Origin: an uncultured Bacteroidota bacterium
GTDB lineage: Bacteria > Bacteroidota > Bacteroidia > Bacteroidales > UBA12077
Assembly (NCBI GenBank): GCA_913055635.1
Contig: CAJXLK010000009.1
Location: 42,369 to 106,368, forward strand
Reading direction: 5' to 3'
DNA: 64,000 bases
Below the pieces are notes generated by a model, which saw nothing but the letters and a program-made list of their open reading frames with translations, was not told the origin of the DNA and made no database searches. Below, one piece after another: positions 8,532-18,000 of this stretch. Position 1 is the stretch's first letter. Each line of letters begins with the position of its first letter. A program made the position numbers and the translations under genes.

Positions 8532-10463
8532 ATGAGCCAAATGAACTATTCGGTACTTCTGGTCGACAACCAGGCTGAATCGCTTCAGCAGAGCACCCGT
8601 GAACTCAAGGAGCGCGGGCTGAATATCATTGGTTGCCTGAATTATGAAAAGGCCTGTGAGCTTTTAAAGATCGACGGGAGCATTCACGTGGTGCTTTCCG
8701 AATGGAGCCTGCCTGTGCGGGAAGGATCAGACCAAAAGATTGAAGGCCTGGAGATCTTCCGTAATTTCATGGCCCTGAGGCATGAGGTCACCCTGTTCCT
8801 TTATACCCACATCACCGACAGCCAGATGCTGACCAGTGGGGGGATCATCAACGGATATTTTTTCAAGGGGGAAGATGTTTACGACGACATTGTTCGTAAG
8901 ATCAAGGCTGAAATGCGCGACAAGCGCAGTGCACCTTTTTATGAACGGTTGGTGGAATACGCCAAAAAGGCAAAAGATTCGTGGCATACCCCGGGGCATG
9001 CTTCCGGCAACTCGGTAAAAAATTCCCCGTATGTTCGCAGTTTTTACGATTTTTTCGGAGAAAACCTCTTCACTGCGGATGTCTCGGTTTCGGTGCCCGA
9101 GCTGGATTCGCTGCTGCATCCGAATGGGGTAATCAAGGAAGCCCAGGAGCAGGCAGCCCGTGCCTTCAACGCCCGGTATACTTTTTTCTCCACCAATGGC
9201 ACTTCAACCTCCAATAAGGTATTGATCCAGACCCTTTTAAAACCAGGGGATACCATTTTGCTCGACCGCAACTGCCACAAATCGGTGCATTATGGGATGA
9301 TCATTTCCGGGGCCGAGCCCATCTATCTGATGCCTTCTGTCAACAACAAATACGGCATTTTCGGGCCGATCCCTAAAAAACGGATCATCGAAGCCATGGA
9401 CGATGCCCTGGCCCGCAAAAAGAAGCTCAAAGCCATTATCCTGACCAACTGCACCTACGACGGGCTGATCTACGACATCGAGGACATTGTCAAAGAAGCC
9501 CACAGCCGCGGCATTAAAGTGATTGTGGACGAAGCCTGGTTTGGCTATGCCAATTTTCACCGTGAATTTTACCCTTCAGCCATGGCAGCCGGTGCCGATT
9601 ATGCCACCCAATCCACCCACAAAACCATGAGTGCTTTTTCCCAGGCCTCGATGATCCATGTAAACGATTCGGACTTTGAGGACATCCAGGATTTCTTCAT
9701 GGAGAATTTCAACATGCATGCCTCCACCTCACCGCAGTATCCGATGATTGCCTCCCTGGATATTGCCCGCAAACAAATGGTGATGGAAGGTTACACCCTG
9801 TTGCAGCGGGTATTGGAATTATCCGATCTGCTGAGAAAATCGATCAATTCGCTGAAAAAATTCAGGGTACTTGACCTTCCCGACATGATTAGCCCGGAAA
9901 TCAAACAAGACAACATCCGGCTGGACCACACCAAAATTACCATCGACATCAGCCAATCGGGGTATTCGAGCAAAGAAATCGAACACATCCTGCTGACCAA
10001 GCACAACATCCAGATTGAAAAATCAACTTTTAACACCATCACCATCCTCCTAACGATTGGAGCCACATATTCGCGCATCAACCGCCTGTACCTGGCCCTG
10101 GAGAACATTGAAAAACGCACGGGTAACCGCAGGGCCAATGGCAGCGAAAAAATCCTGAAAAAATTCAACCTGGAAGTCTCGCCCATCCGTTTCCGACCAC
10201 GTTTCAGCTTTTATGCCGACACCGAGGAACTGCCCCTTGAAGACACAGAAGAGCGGATTTCGGCCCGCATGGTAACTCCATATCCGCCTGGCATACCATT
10301 GCTGGTGCCCGGACAGATCGTCACCCAAAAGATCATCAGCACCCTTCAGATGTACCGCAACTACGGAATTGAAATACATGGGCTGGAAAGCGGATTGATC
10401 AAGGTCTTAACAAAGCAGGAGGAAGAACGACTCAACAACCGGGGTTTCAACATTGATGATTAA
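8532..10463 (+). CDS. Orn/Lys/Arg-type PLP decarboxylase with receiver-like N-terminal domain
   Basis: About 643 residues. Residues 1-125 resemble the response-regulator-like wing domain of acid-inducible amino acid decarboxylases (YSVLLVDNQ at the start). The PLP fold follows: WHTPGHASG, FFSTNGTST, VDEAWFGYANF (cofactor-binding Asp), and STHKTMSAF with Schiff-base Lys364. A C-terminal small domain completes the protein. The family decarboxylates arginine, lysine or ornithine; the substrate cannot be read from the motifs. Starts at ATG 8532 or 8541 are favoured because a promoter-like -7 site lies between them and the more upstream in-frame ATG at 8454. An antiporter gene follows after 35 bases, suggesting coupled pH or polyamine handling. 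Confidence 0.92.
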   Translation: MSQMNYSVLLVDNQAESLQQSTRELKERGLNIIGCLNYEKACELLKIDGSIHVVLSEWSLPVREGSDQKIEGLEIFRNFMALRHEVTLFLYTHITDSQMLTSGGIINGYFFKGEDVYDDIVRKIKAEMRDKRSAPFYERLVEYAKKAKDSWHTPGHASGNSVKNSPYVRSFYDFFGENLFTADVSVSVPELDSLLHPNGVIKEAQEQAARAFNARYTFFSTNGTSTSNKVLIQTLLKPGDTILLDRNCHKSVHYGMIISGAEPIYLMPSVNNKYGIFGPIPKKRIIEAMDDALARKKKLKAIILTNCTYDGLIYDIEDIVKEAHSRGIKVIVDEAWFGYANFHREFYPSAMAAGADYATQSTHKTMSAFSQASMIHVNDSDFEDIQDFFMENFNMHASTSPQYPMIASLDIARKQMVMEGYTLLQRVLELSDLLRKSINSLKKFRVLDLPDMISPEIKQDNIRLDHTKITIDISQSGYSSKEIEHILLTKHNIQIEKSTFNTITILLTIGATYSRINRLYLALENIEKRTGNRRANGSEKILKKFNLEVSPIRFRPRFSFYADTEELPLEDTEERISARMVTPYPPGIPLLVPGQIVTQKIISTLQMYRNYGIEIHGLESGLIKVLTKQEEERLNNRGFNIDD

Positions 10464-10498
10464 CAGGCAGGCCTTCAAGCACCAACCCGACCATTGAC

Positions 10499-11998
10499 AT
10501 GGAATATGGCATTCTTTCGCTGATACCCGCTTTGATCACCATCTTGGTGGCCCTGGTCACGCACCGGGTTGCCCTGGCGCTTTTCCTTGGTGTATTGGGC
10601 GGTGCCCTGGTGGTATCGGGCTTTCAATTGGTGGGATGGGCCCGTGAAAGTTTTCATTATCTGGCAGAAGCATTCACCGAACCGGAGCGTCTTAAAATTG
10701 TTGCCTTTGTATTGTTAATCGGGGGGATGCTCGAAGTGATTTCCCGCAGCGGGGCCTATTCCACATTTGCCCATGCCCTGGGCAAAAAACTCAATTCTCC
10801 CCGCAAATCGCGGGTTTCAACCTGGGGGCTAAGCATGTGCCTGTTTTTCGACGATTACGCCAACGTACTGATTTCGGGGGCTTCCATGCGCCAGATCAAC
10901 ATGAAAAACGGGGTGACCCCTGCTATGCTGGCTTATATTGTAGACGTTGTGGCCATCATGGCCAGCATCATGATCGTCTCTACCTGGGCCTCCTTTGAAG
11001 GTTCGGTCATGGCCCAGGCCGGCCGAAGCATTGGCCTGGAGCGGAGCATCACAGCTTTTTTTATCGACTCCCTGCCCTACCATTTCTACACGTTTTTGGC
11101 CATCCTCATGGCTTTGGTCGTCGCCTACACCGGCCGTTGGTTTGGTTACAGGGCCGACCAGGCAACCTACCACCTCAATGAAAAAAATGAGGCCGCCAAC
11201 CCCCACTCTAAAACAAGGCATTTACTGGTTCCCGTCGTCTCACTGATCGCTTTTGCCGTTAGCGGGCTGCTGATCAGCGGAACTTACGTGCTTCATCAGC
11301 AGGGAGCCCCCATCACCCTGATCAACATCCTGGGCTCGGCCCCTTCGGTTGAAATCCTGATCATCTCCACTTTGCTGGCCCTTCTTTTAACGGTGATCCT
11401 GCTGAGAAAAGACCGGGCACTCCGATACACAGACATGGGCCGGGGCTTTATCAAAGGCTTGGGTGAGATGGGCGGGGTTAGCCTGGTCATCCTTCTGGCC
11501 GGGGCCCTCTCATCCACCTCCCTTGATTTGGGCACCGGCCACTATATCACCCGGGGCATCTCCTCCTTTCTGACTCCTTCAGTGGTCCCCCTGCTGATCT
11601 TTGTGGTCTCCATGCTGATCACCGTGGCCACCGGATTCAGCTGGAGCTCCATGGCCATCGTCATGCCCATCGCCTTCCAGATGACCACCGCTGCCGAGAT
11701 GAGCCAGATGATACCGGTGGTCTCAGCAGCCGTCATCTCCGGGGCCGTATCCGGCGAACACATCATCCCCTTCAGCGAAAAAGCCGTTATGTCAGCCGCC
11801 GCCTGCAAAATACAACCGGTTTACCACATCAAAACCCAAATATTGCAGTCGGCCTCCGTCTTCCTGGCTGCCTGCCTGGGATACCTGTTAATAGGCCTTT
11901 ACCACTCATGGCTTGCCGCTATCCTTGTCCCCCTTGCACTCCTTTTGCTTACCCACTTCATCTTTGCCAAGCCAAACACCCGGGCCGTGATAAAATAA
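10499..11998 (+). CDS. NhaC-family Na+/H+ antiporter
   Basis: 499 residues with roughly 11-12 hydrophobic spans. The CLFFDDYANVLISGASMR segment and the late FSWSSMAIVMPIAF and SGAVSGEHIIPFSEK segments are characteristic of the NhaC/YheL/MleN superfamily, where conserved Asp and Ser residues line the ion path. It would sit in the inner membrane and exchange Na+ (possibly coupled to an organic anion or amine) for protons. It lies 35 bases behind the decarboxylase gene on the same strand, so an operon is likely. Pairing with an amino acid decarboxylase leaves open that it moves the amino acid/amine pair or restores ion balance. Confidence 0.9.
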   Translation: MEYGILSLIPALITILVALVTHRVALALFLGVLGGALVVSGFQLVGWARESFHYLAEAFTEPERLKIVAFVLLIGGMLEVISRSGAYSTFAHALGKKLNSPRKSRVSTWGLSMCLFFDDYANVLISGASMRQINMKNGVTPAMLAYIVDVVAIMASIMIVSTWASFEGSVMAQAGRSIGLERSITAFFIDSLPYHFYTFLAILMALVVAYTGRWFGYRADQATYHLNEKNEAANPHSKTRHLLVPVVSLIAFAVSGLLISGTYVLHQQGAPITLINILGSAPSVEILIISTLLALLLTVILLRKDRALRYTDMGRGFIKGLGEMGGVSLVILLAGALSSTSLDLGTGHYITRGISSFLTPSVVPLLIFVVSMLITVATGFSWSSMAIVMPIAFQMTTAAEMSQMIPVVSAAVISGAVSGEHIIPFSEKAVMSAAACKIQPVYHIKTQILQSASVFLAACLGYLLIGLYHSWLAAILVPLALLLLTHFIFAKPNTRAVIK

Positions 11999-12079
11999 AC
12001 CCAATCATCCCCTAAAAACAGTCCTTTCAACCCGTAAATGCCAATGAACCAGTACCCTTAAACCGCCATGGCCATGATG

Positions 12080-12094
12080 TATAAGGCCCTTATA
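12080..12094. other. 15-nt perfect palindrome in an otherwise empty intergenic stretch
   Basis: TATAAGGCCCTTATA, symmetric around one central base, in the 278-base gap between the antiporter and the first thioredoxin-like gene. It could be an operator for a dimeric regulator, but nothing links it to a gene. The rest of the gap shows no gene, terminator or consensus promoter. Confidence 0.3.
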
Positions 12095-12276
12095 ACCTCA
12101 ATGCCTGCCTCCTTTGTTTAAAGGCAATCCTTAACTCATCCAACATTTAAAATTTAAGTGGACAAAGTGGAAGGCCGGTTGCACAAAACGAAGGATTATT
12201 TAGAATAAACAAATCAATCCCCCGGCTGTTTACAACAAATAAACACCAGCTCTTCTCATACCAAAGTCCCTGAAGC

Positions 12277-12762
12277 ATGAAAACGATATGGATCACCCTG
12301 ACAACCCTGCTCATTGGAGCCGCGCTGCAGGCTCAGGAAATCAAAGTTTACGAAAGCTTTGACAATTATCAGTTCCACCTGGAGAAGAACAACGACACCA
12401 CCTATGTGATCAATTACTGGGCCACCTATTGTGCGCCATGTGTGAAGGAGATGCCGGTTTTCAACCGGCTTAGCCGCGCTTATCAGGACAGGCCGGTCAA
12501 GATTTTGCTCACCAGCCTGGATTTTGCCAGCAACATGCGGCAACGGGTGCAAAAATTCATTCAAAAACACGAGGTTCGCCCGGAAGTGGTTATACTGGAT
12601 GATCCCCGAAGCAATGCATGGATCAACCAGGTCAGTCCCGAATGGTCAGGAGCCCTGCCGGCCACACTGATCTATAACCGCAAATCAAGATCATTCTATG
12701 AAAAAACCTTCACCTATCCTGAACTCAAAAATATTATTGAATCCAAAATCTCTGAATTATGA
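12277..12762 (+). CDS. TlpA-like periplasmic thioredoxin-fold protein
   Basis: 161 residues. A signal peptide (about 1-20, ending LQAQ) is followed by a thioredoxin fold with active site WATYCAPC (Cys52, Cys55) and KEMPVF just after, as in TlpA/ResA reductases. A cis-Pro candidate lies in the ALPATLIY segment. It likely reduces or isomerises disulfides, or serves cytochrome maturation, in the periplasm. Its stop overlaps the start of the next thioredoxin-fold gene as ATGA, so the two are translationally coupled. Confidence 0.9.
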   Translation: MKTIWITLTTLLIGAALQAQEIKVYESFDNYQFHLEKNNDTTYVINYWATYCAPCVKEMPVFNRLSRAYQDRPVKILLTSLDFASNMRQRVQKFIQKHEVRPEVVILDDPRSNAWINQVSPEWSGALPATLIYNRKSRSFYEKTFTYPELKNIIESKISEL

Positions 12763-13364
12763 AAAAAACAGCGTTGACCTTTCTATTTGGGTTGTTGCTC
12801 ATCCCCTTTGCCATGGGCCAGGGGTATGACATCGGCGATGAAGCCATGAACTTTAAGTTGAAAAATGTGGATGGCTCATATGTATCTCTGTCCGATTACC
12901 AGGATGAAAAGGGGGTAATTGTGATCTTTACCTGCAATCATTGTCCGTATGCACAGGCCTGGGAAGAACGGATCATTCAGATTGACCGTCAGTTCGACGA
13001 CAAAGGCTATCCGGTGGTAGCCATTCAACCCAATGATCCGGAGCTACAGCCCCAGGACTCCTATAAGAACATGCAAAAACGGGCCCGGGAAAAAAATTAT
13101 CCATTCCCCTACCTGTTTGATGAAACCCAGGAGGTATACCGCACTTACGGGGCAGAACGTACTCCGCATGTATTCGTCCTGGAAAACCAGTCGGGCGATT
13201 TTATCGTTCAGTACATCGGGGCGGTTGACGACAATTACAAAAATCCGGACCAGGTCAAAGAAAAATACCTGGCCAGTGCCGTTAAAGCCCTCCTGGGCGA
13301 TTCCCGGCCTGACCCGCAGAAAACCAAGGCCATCGGCTGCTCAATCAAGGATAAAAGCAAATAA
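12759..13364 (+). CDS. Redoxin (AhpC/TSA-like thioredoxin-fold) protein, exported
   Basis: 201 residues. A signal peptide (1-20, ending AMGQ) precedes a redoxin fold with a FTCNHCPYA active site (Cys59, Cys62), the variant found in the thioredoxin-family proteins often annotated 'AhpC/TSA'. GAERTPHVFVL supplies the cis-Pro region. It is probably a periplasmic thiol oxidoreductase working with the TlpA-like protein to which it is coupled through the 4-base ATGA overlap. A clear terminator follows at 13394. Confidence 0.9.
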   Translation: MKKTALTFLFGLLLIPFAMGQGYDIGDEAMNFKLKNVDGSYVSLSDYQDEKGVIVIFTCNHCPYAQAWEERIIQIDRQFDDKGYPVVAIQPNDPELQPQDSYKNMQKRAREKNYPFPYLFDETQEVYRTYGAERTPHVFVLENQSGDFIVQYIGAVDDNYKNPDQVKEKYLASAVKALLGDSRPDPQKTKAIGCSIKDKSK

Positions 13365-13393
13365 AGGCTTCTCCAAACCCTTATCAAAAAAAG

Positions 13394-13427
13394 ACCGGAA
13401 GTTGTTTACCTTCTTCCGGCTTTTTTA
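13394..13427 (+). terminator. Rho-independent terminator after the thioredoxin pair
   Basis: Stem CCGGAAG (13395-13401) pairs with CTTCCGG (13413-13419), followed by CTTTTTT. It lies 30 bases after the redoxin stop codon. Confidence 0.8.
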
Positions 13428-13484
13428 CCTACAAGCATTCCGCCAGAATTTTCCTTCCAGTGCTTGTATTCGTATTTTAGTATA

Positions 13485-13718
13485 ATGAACCGCATAAAGC
13501 CATAACTGGTTTGCTTTGCTGTTTTTGACGACTATTTCCTGCCCGGGGTACTCATCGTGATCATGTTTGGGATCGGCCTGCAGAACAGTGCATTAGCCAT
13601 TTACGTAGCCACCTCACTGCTGGAATAGCATCAAATGGCCATGGTGGCCGTCATTTACAGTTCATTCACCTTCTTTTCCACCCTCTCGTTTGGATACCTG
13701 GCCAAAAGGTTCGGATAA
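13485..13718 (+). pseudogene. Decayed C-terminal remnant of an SBF (bile acid:Na+ symporter family) transporter
   Basis: Reading from ATG 13485 in one frame gives an interrupted protein with stops at TAA 13503 and TAG 13626 and a final TAA at 13716. Between them lies recognisable membrane-protein sequence: MFGIGLQNSALAIYVATSLL, then AVIYSSFTFFSTLSFGYLAKR after the amber codon. The GIGLQNSALA motif and following hydrophobic span resemble the last two helices of SBF/BASS transporters. Only about 75 codons survive and no N-terminal part is present. It ends 20 bases before palindrome cluster 2. Identification is from motif memory. Confidence 0.5.
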
Positions 13719-13738
13719 CACCAAGACACCAGGAAAAT

Positions 13739-13907
13739 GACCCCGCTAAGCGGGGGTAAACAGAAAACGACCCCGCTTAGCGGGGGTGAACAGAAAACGA
13801 CCCCGCTTAGCGGGGGTGAACAGAAAATGACCCCGCTAAGCGGGGGTGAATAGAAAATGACCCCGCTAAGCGGGGGTAAACAGAAAATGACCCCGCTAAG
13901 CGGGGTC
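13739..13907. repeat. Palindrome cluster 2: strict 30-bp array of six palindromes
   Basis: Copies start at 13739, 13769, 13799, 13829, 13859 and 13889, exactly 30 bases apart. Each has the palindrome GACCCCGCTAAGCGGGGGT or its T-centred form, then a conserved linker of about 11 bases (TAAACAGAAAAT-like). Central bases run A, T, T, A, A, A. The linkers are nearly identical, so this is not a CRISPR. Because 30 is a multiple of three, a spurious repetitive reading frame exists on the minus strand. Confidence 0.92.
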
Positions 13908-14052
13908 AATAAAACACACAGCCTGAACCAAAACATGTGCAAGAAACTACTATCCAAATGAAAAAAATCAAGCTATATTAGGGATTTTGATAAAAATACC
14001 TTAATTTGGAACCCTACTAGTTTAAACGTATAACCCTTAAAAATCGTGATCG

Positions 14053-14901
14053 ATGAAAACCATGAAACGATATGCTTTCATTGCGACAATGGCTGTTTTG
14101 GTTATGGCCATTGGAATATCTTTCACCGGGTGTAAGAAGGCCCAGAAAGATGAAGAATCAGGGAAACAGAAGCAAAAGCAAGAGCAAATCACCAAATCCG
14201 ATATAAAGGAAGATGTTAGTGAAGTGGTATATCCATTGCCTTCTAACTTTGAGATTGCCCAGACCCTCAATGAAATTGGGGCCAGCTTCATCATCAGCCT
14301 GTCCAATGATGTGGAAAACGTAGGCAATTACGTAACCGAAGAAAAGCAGGCATTAAACCTGGGGGTATACAGTGCCGATCTGAGTTATGCCACCACTTAC
14401 AACATGAAGCAGTATTCGATGGATTACATGGATGCCAGCCGCAAACTGGTGGAGGAACTGGGCATCACCGGCGCCTATTCCCCGGAATTCATCGAAAAGA
14501 TCAAGGACAATTTTGACAACAAGGACAAACTGGTTGACATGGTCACCAATTCTTTCTACAACACATACAAGTTCATGCGAAAGCAGGGCAAGGAAGAACT
14601 GGCCATGATGGTGGTAGCCGGCACCTGGATCGAAGCCATGTACATCACTACCCATGTCTCAGAAAACACTTACCACAATAAGAAGATCGTTGACCTGATC
14701 CGGGAACAGGAAAAGACCCTGAAAAAACTGATCAATCTGCTCAAACCTCATCAGGGCAATGCCACCATTCAGAAGGTGATGAAGGACCTGCAGCCCATCT
14801 ATGAAATCTATCAAAACCGGAAAGAGACCGGATTCACCAAAAAGCAAGTTGAAAAAATTAAAACCCTCAGCGGTGAAGCCCGCAATCAAATTATTTCTTA
14901 A
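14053..14901 (+). CDS. Uncharacterised lipoprotein
   Basis: 282 residues. The signal peptide ends in lipobox FTGC (Cys27), followed by a Lys/Glu/Gln-rich linker (to about 55), then a mostly helical soluble domain. No catalytic motif is visible. The body contains segments such as TLNEIGASFIISLSNDVENV and GVYSADLSYATTYN. I recognise it only as a conserved-looking Bacteroidota envelope lipoprotein. It stands alone between palindrome cluster 2 and its own terminator at 14928, upstream of the ABCG-type gene. An alternative start at ATG 14062 would shorten it by three residues. Confidence 0.85.
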   Translation: MKTMKRYAFIATMAVLVMAIGISFTGCKKAQKDEESGKQKQKQEQITKSDIKEDVSEVVYPLPSNFEIAQTLNEIGASFIISLSNDVENVGNYVTEEKQALNLGVYSADLSYATTYNMKQYSMDYMDASRKLVEELGITGAYSPEFIEKIKDNFDNKDKLVDMVTNSFYNTYKFMRKQGKEELAMMVVAGTWIEAMYITTHVSENTYHNKKIVDLIREQEKTLKKLINLLKPHQGNATIQKVMKDLQPIYEIYQNRKETGFTKKQVEKIKTLSGEARNQIIS

Positions 14902-14927
14902 TTTATTCCCGGTCATTTAAAGATCCC

Positions 14928-14957
14928 AAAGGTGCCTTTCCGGAAAGGCACCTTTTT
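14928..14957 (+). terminator. Strong terminator after the lipoprotein gene
   Basis: AAAGGTGCCTTTCC (14928-14941) is followed immediately by its complement GGAAAGGCACCTTT, then a run of T. It lies 27 bases after the stop codon and ends about 65 bases before the ABCG gene. Confidence 0.85.
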
Positions 14958-15021
14958 TTATGGTTTCATCGAAATAAAAAATTCACTATTTTGGGAGGGC
15001 TAATCAAAAAGCAGATAATCG

Positions 15022-18000
15022 ATGAGTGAATCCATCCTTAACGCCCTAATTCATTTGTTTGCCATTGTGGCCAACATCCAGGCCAAAGACCTGACACAGG
15101 CGGAGAAAGACATTGTGCGGGATTATCTGGAGCGGTTCATCAACCAGGAATTGTTGGACGAATACCTGCGGGTATTTGACAATTACTTTGAGTTTTACCA
15201 GCGGGAACTGCGTGAAGATTCTGACACACCGGTCGAAAGCTATTCGCTGATATCCTTTCAGATCACCAATGTATGCCGGCAGATTAAGGGCGAGCTGCAG
15301 CGGGAAGAACGCATTGTGGTATTCATTCAGCTTTTGGAGTTCATATACAGCGATTTGGAGATCACCGACGGGGAGTTGCGTTTCATCAAGACTGTAGCCA
15401 ACACTTTCAACATCAGCGAATCGGAATACAACAATTGCAAAGCCTTCATCTTTGAAGGCAAGCCCGATAACATAGAAAAAGAGCGGGTGCTGCTCATTGA
15501 CAATCAACGGCGGGAATGGTCGGAGAGTATGTACTGGATGATGAAAAAGAAGACCCGCGACATCCACCACTCCCCCTACAAGCACATCTATAAGGAGAAC
15601 CTTTACGGGCAGATCCTGTTTCTGCATCTGCAAAGCATCGACAGTTTTGTGTTCCGTTATTTCGGACAACTGAACCTTTATATAGAGGGGCATAAGATCA
15701 TTCAGGGGCACTCTTACTTTTTCAAAAGCGGCTCGATCATTAAAGGCCCCAACATCACCCCCATTTACTTCCATGATGTGGTCTCGAAATTTCTGGAAGA
15801 ACGAAGCCGCAGCAAGATCATCTTCAACACCTACGACATCAAATTCACCTTCCGCAACAGTGAACATGGCATCAAGACTTTCAATGCCTCTGAGGAGTCG
15901 GGTCAGCTGATTGGGGTAATGGGAGGCAGTGGCGTGGGGAAGTCAACCCTTTTGAATGTACTTAATGGGAAGATTCCGCAGGACCAGGGGCGCATCACGG
16001 TCAATGGCTATGACATTCACAGCGACCGGGAAGAGCTGAAGGGGCTGATTGGGCATGTGCCCCAGGACGACCTTTTGATTGAAGAGCTGTCGGTTTATCA
16101 GAACCTGTATTACAACGCCAAATTGTGCTTCCGGGATTTCACCGAGCCGGAAATCCATCAAAAGGTGATGGATACCCTTGGTGTTTTGGATCTTGTAGAA
16201 ATAAAAGATCTGAAAGTGGGCAATCCCATGAAGAAACTCATCAGCGGGGGGCAGCGCAAAAGGCTAAACATCGGGCTGGAGTTGATGCGTGAGCCCTATG
16301 TGATGTTTATTGACGAACCCACCACCGGCCTTTCCTCCATGGATTCAGAGAAGGTGATGTACCTGTTGAAAGAACAGGTCCTAAAAGGTAAATTATTGAT
16401 TGTCAATATACATCAACCTTCCTCTGAAATATACAAGTTGTTCGACAAAATGTGGATCCTGGACCAGGGGGGATACCCCATTTACCAGGGCAATCCGATC
16501 GACGCGGTGGTTTACTTCAAAACCGTCGCCTCGCAGGTGAATGCCGCCGAAAGCGAATGCCCCCACTGTGGCAACGTCAACCCCGAACAGATCCTCAAGA
16601 TCATAGAGGCCAGAAAGATAGACGATTACGGCAATCCCGCCAAAGAAAGAAAAACTTCGCCCGAAACCTGGTTCGACCGGTACCGGGAAAAGATCGAATC
16701 AACTTTCCAGCGGCAGGAAGCCCAGGGTGAGCTTCCCCGGATCAATTTCCACATCCCTTCCCCCTTTCAACAGTTCCGGGTATTCAGCATGCGCAACCTC
16801 CTGTCCAAACTGGCCAATCAACAATACATCATCCTCAACCTGTTTGAAGCCCCGATTCTGGCGGTTATTCTCAGTTACTTCTCCAAATTCATGACCACCG
16901 AGGGCTACGTTTTCGCCCAAAACAAAAACCTGCCGGTATTCTTGTTCATGGCTGTAGTGGTGGCCCTTTTCATGGGCCTGACCGTAAGCGCGGAAGAAAT
17001 CATCAAGGACCGAAAAATCCTGGAACGGGAAAGCTTTCTGAATCTGAGCTGGGTGAGCTACCTCAACTCCAAAATTTTCTACCTCTTCGGCCTCTCGGCC
17101 CTTCAAACCTTCACCTTTGTGCTGATCAGCACCCAGATACTCGAAATCAGAGATATGCTGCTGCCCTACTGGCTCATCCTTTTCTCTACATCCTGTTTTG
17201 GCAACATGATTGGGTTAAACATCTCATCAGGCCTCAACTCGGTGATCACCATCTATATCCTGATCCCGCTTATCCTTGTGCCCCATCTGCTATTGGGCGG
17301 AGCCATGATCAACTTTGACGACCTGCACCAAAGCATTACCAATGAAAAACATGTACCCGTTATCGGCGATCTGATGGTTACCCGCTGGTCATATGAAGCC
17401 CTCAGTGTCTACCAGTTTAAGAACAACGAATTTGAAAAACGATTCTTCTCCTACGATAAAAAGATCAGTGAGGCCGACTACAAAACTTCCTTCCTTATCC
17501 CTGAACTGGAAGCCAAACTACAGGTGGTTCAACGCAACATCAACAACAACGCCAACCTCGGCAAAACCCGCGAAGACCTTAGGATCATCAAAAACGAACT
17601 GGTTAAGCTTCAACAGGATGCCGGTAAACCGCCTTTTGAATACCTTTCCAGGCTGAATCTCCAGGAATTTGACCAGGAGGTGGTCACTTCCCTTCAGGAT
17701 TACCTGACCTACATCCGCCTGTATTATTTGAACGAAGGACGCGAGGCTTCCCGGCAACGCAGCGCCAAATACGACCAGCTGATCAATAAAAACGGAATTG
17801 AATGGGTGCGCCGCCTCAAAAAAAATCACCACAATCAGCGGCTGGCCAATATCCTACAAAATACCAATGAGGTAAAGAAAATGCATGAAACCGACCAGGA
17901 GATCATCCAAAAAAAAGATCCGATCTTCATGGATCCCCTCTCCGATATGGGGCGCGCTCATTTTTACGCCCCGGTGAAAATCATCAAAGGCTTCTCCATC

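Noticed and set aside
13739..13907. CRISPR array
   Set aside because: Period is regular (30 bp), but the linkers between palindromes are nearly identical and only about 11 bases long, and there are no cas genes.
13655..13957. Repetitive minus-strand protein (Pro-Pro-Leu-Ser-Gly-Val repeats)
   Set aside because: It is produced by the 30-bp palindrome array being a multiple of three; composition and lack of a start context argue against a gene.
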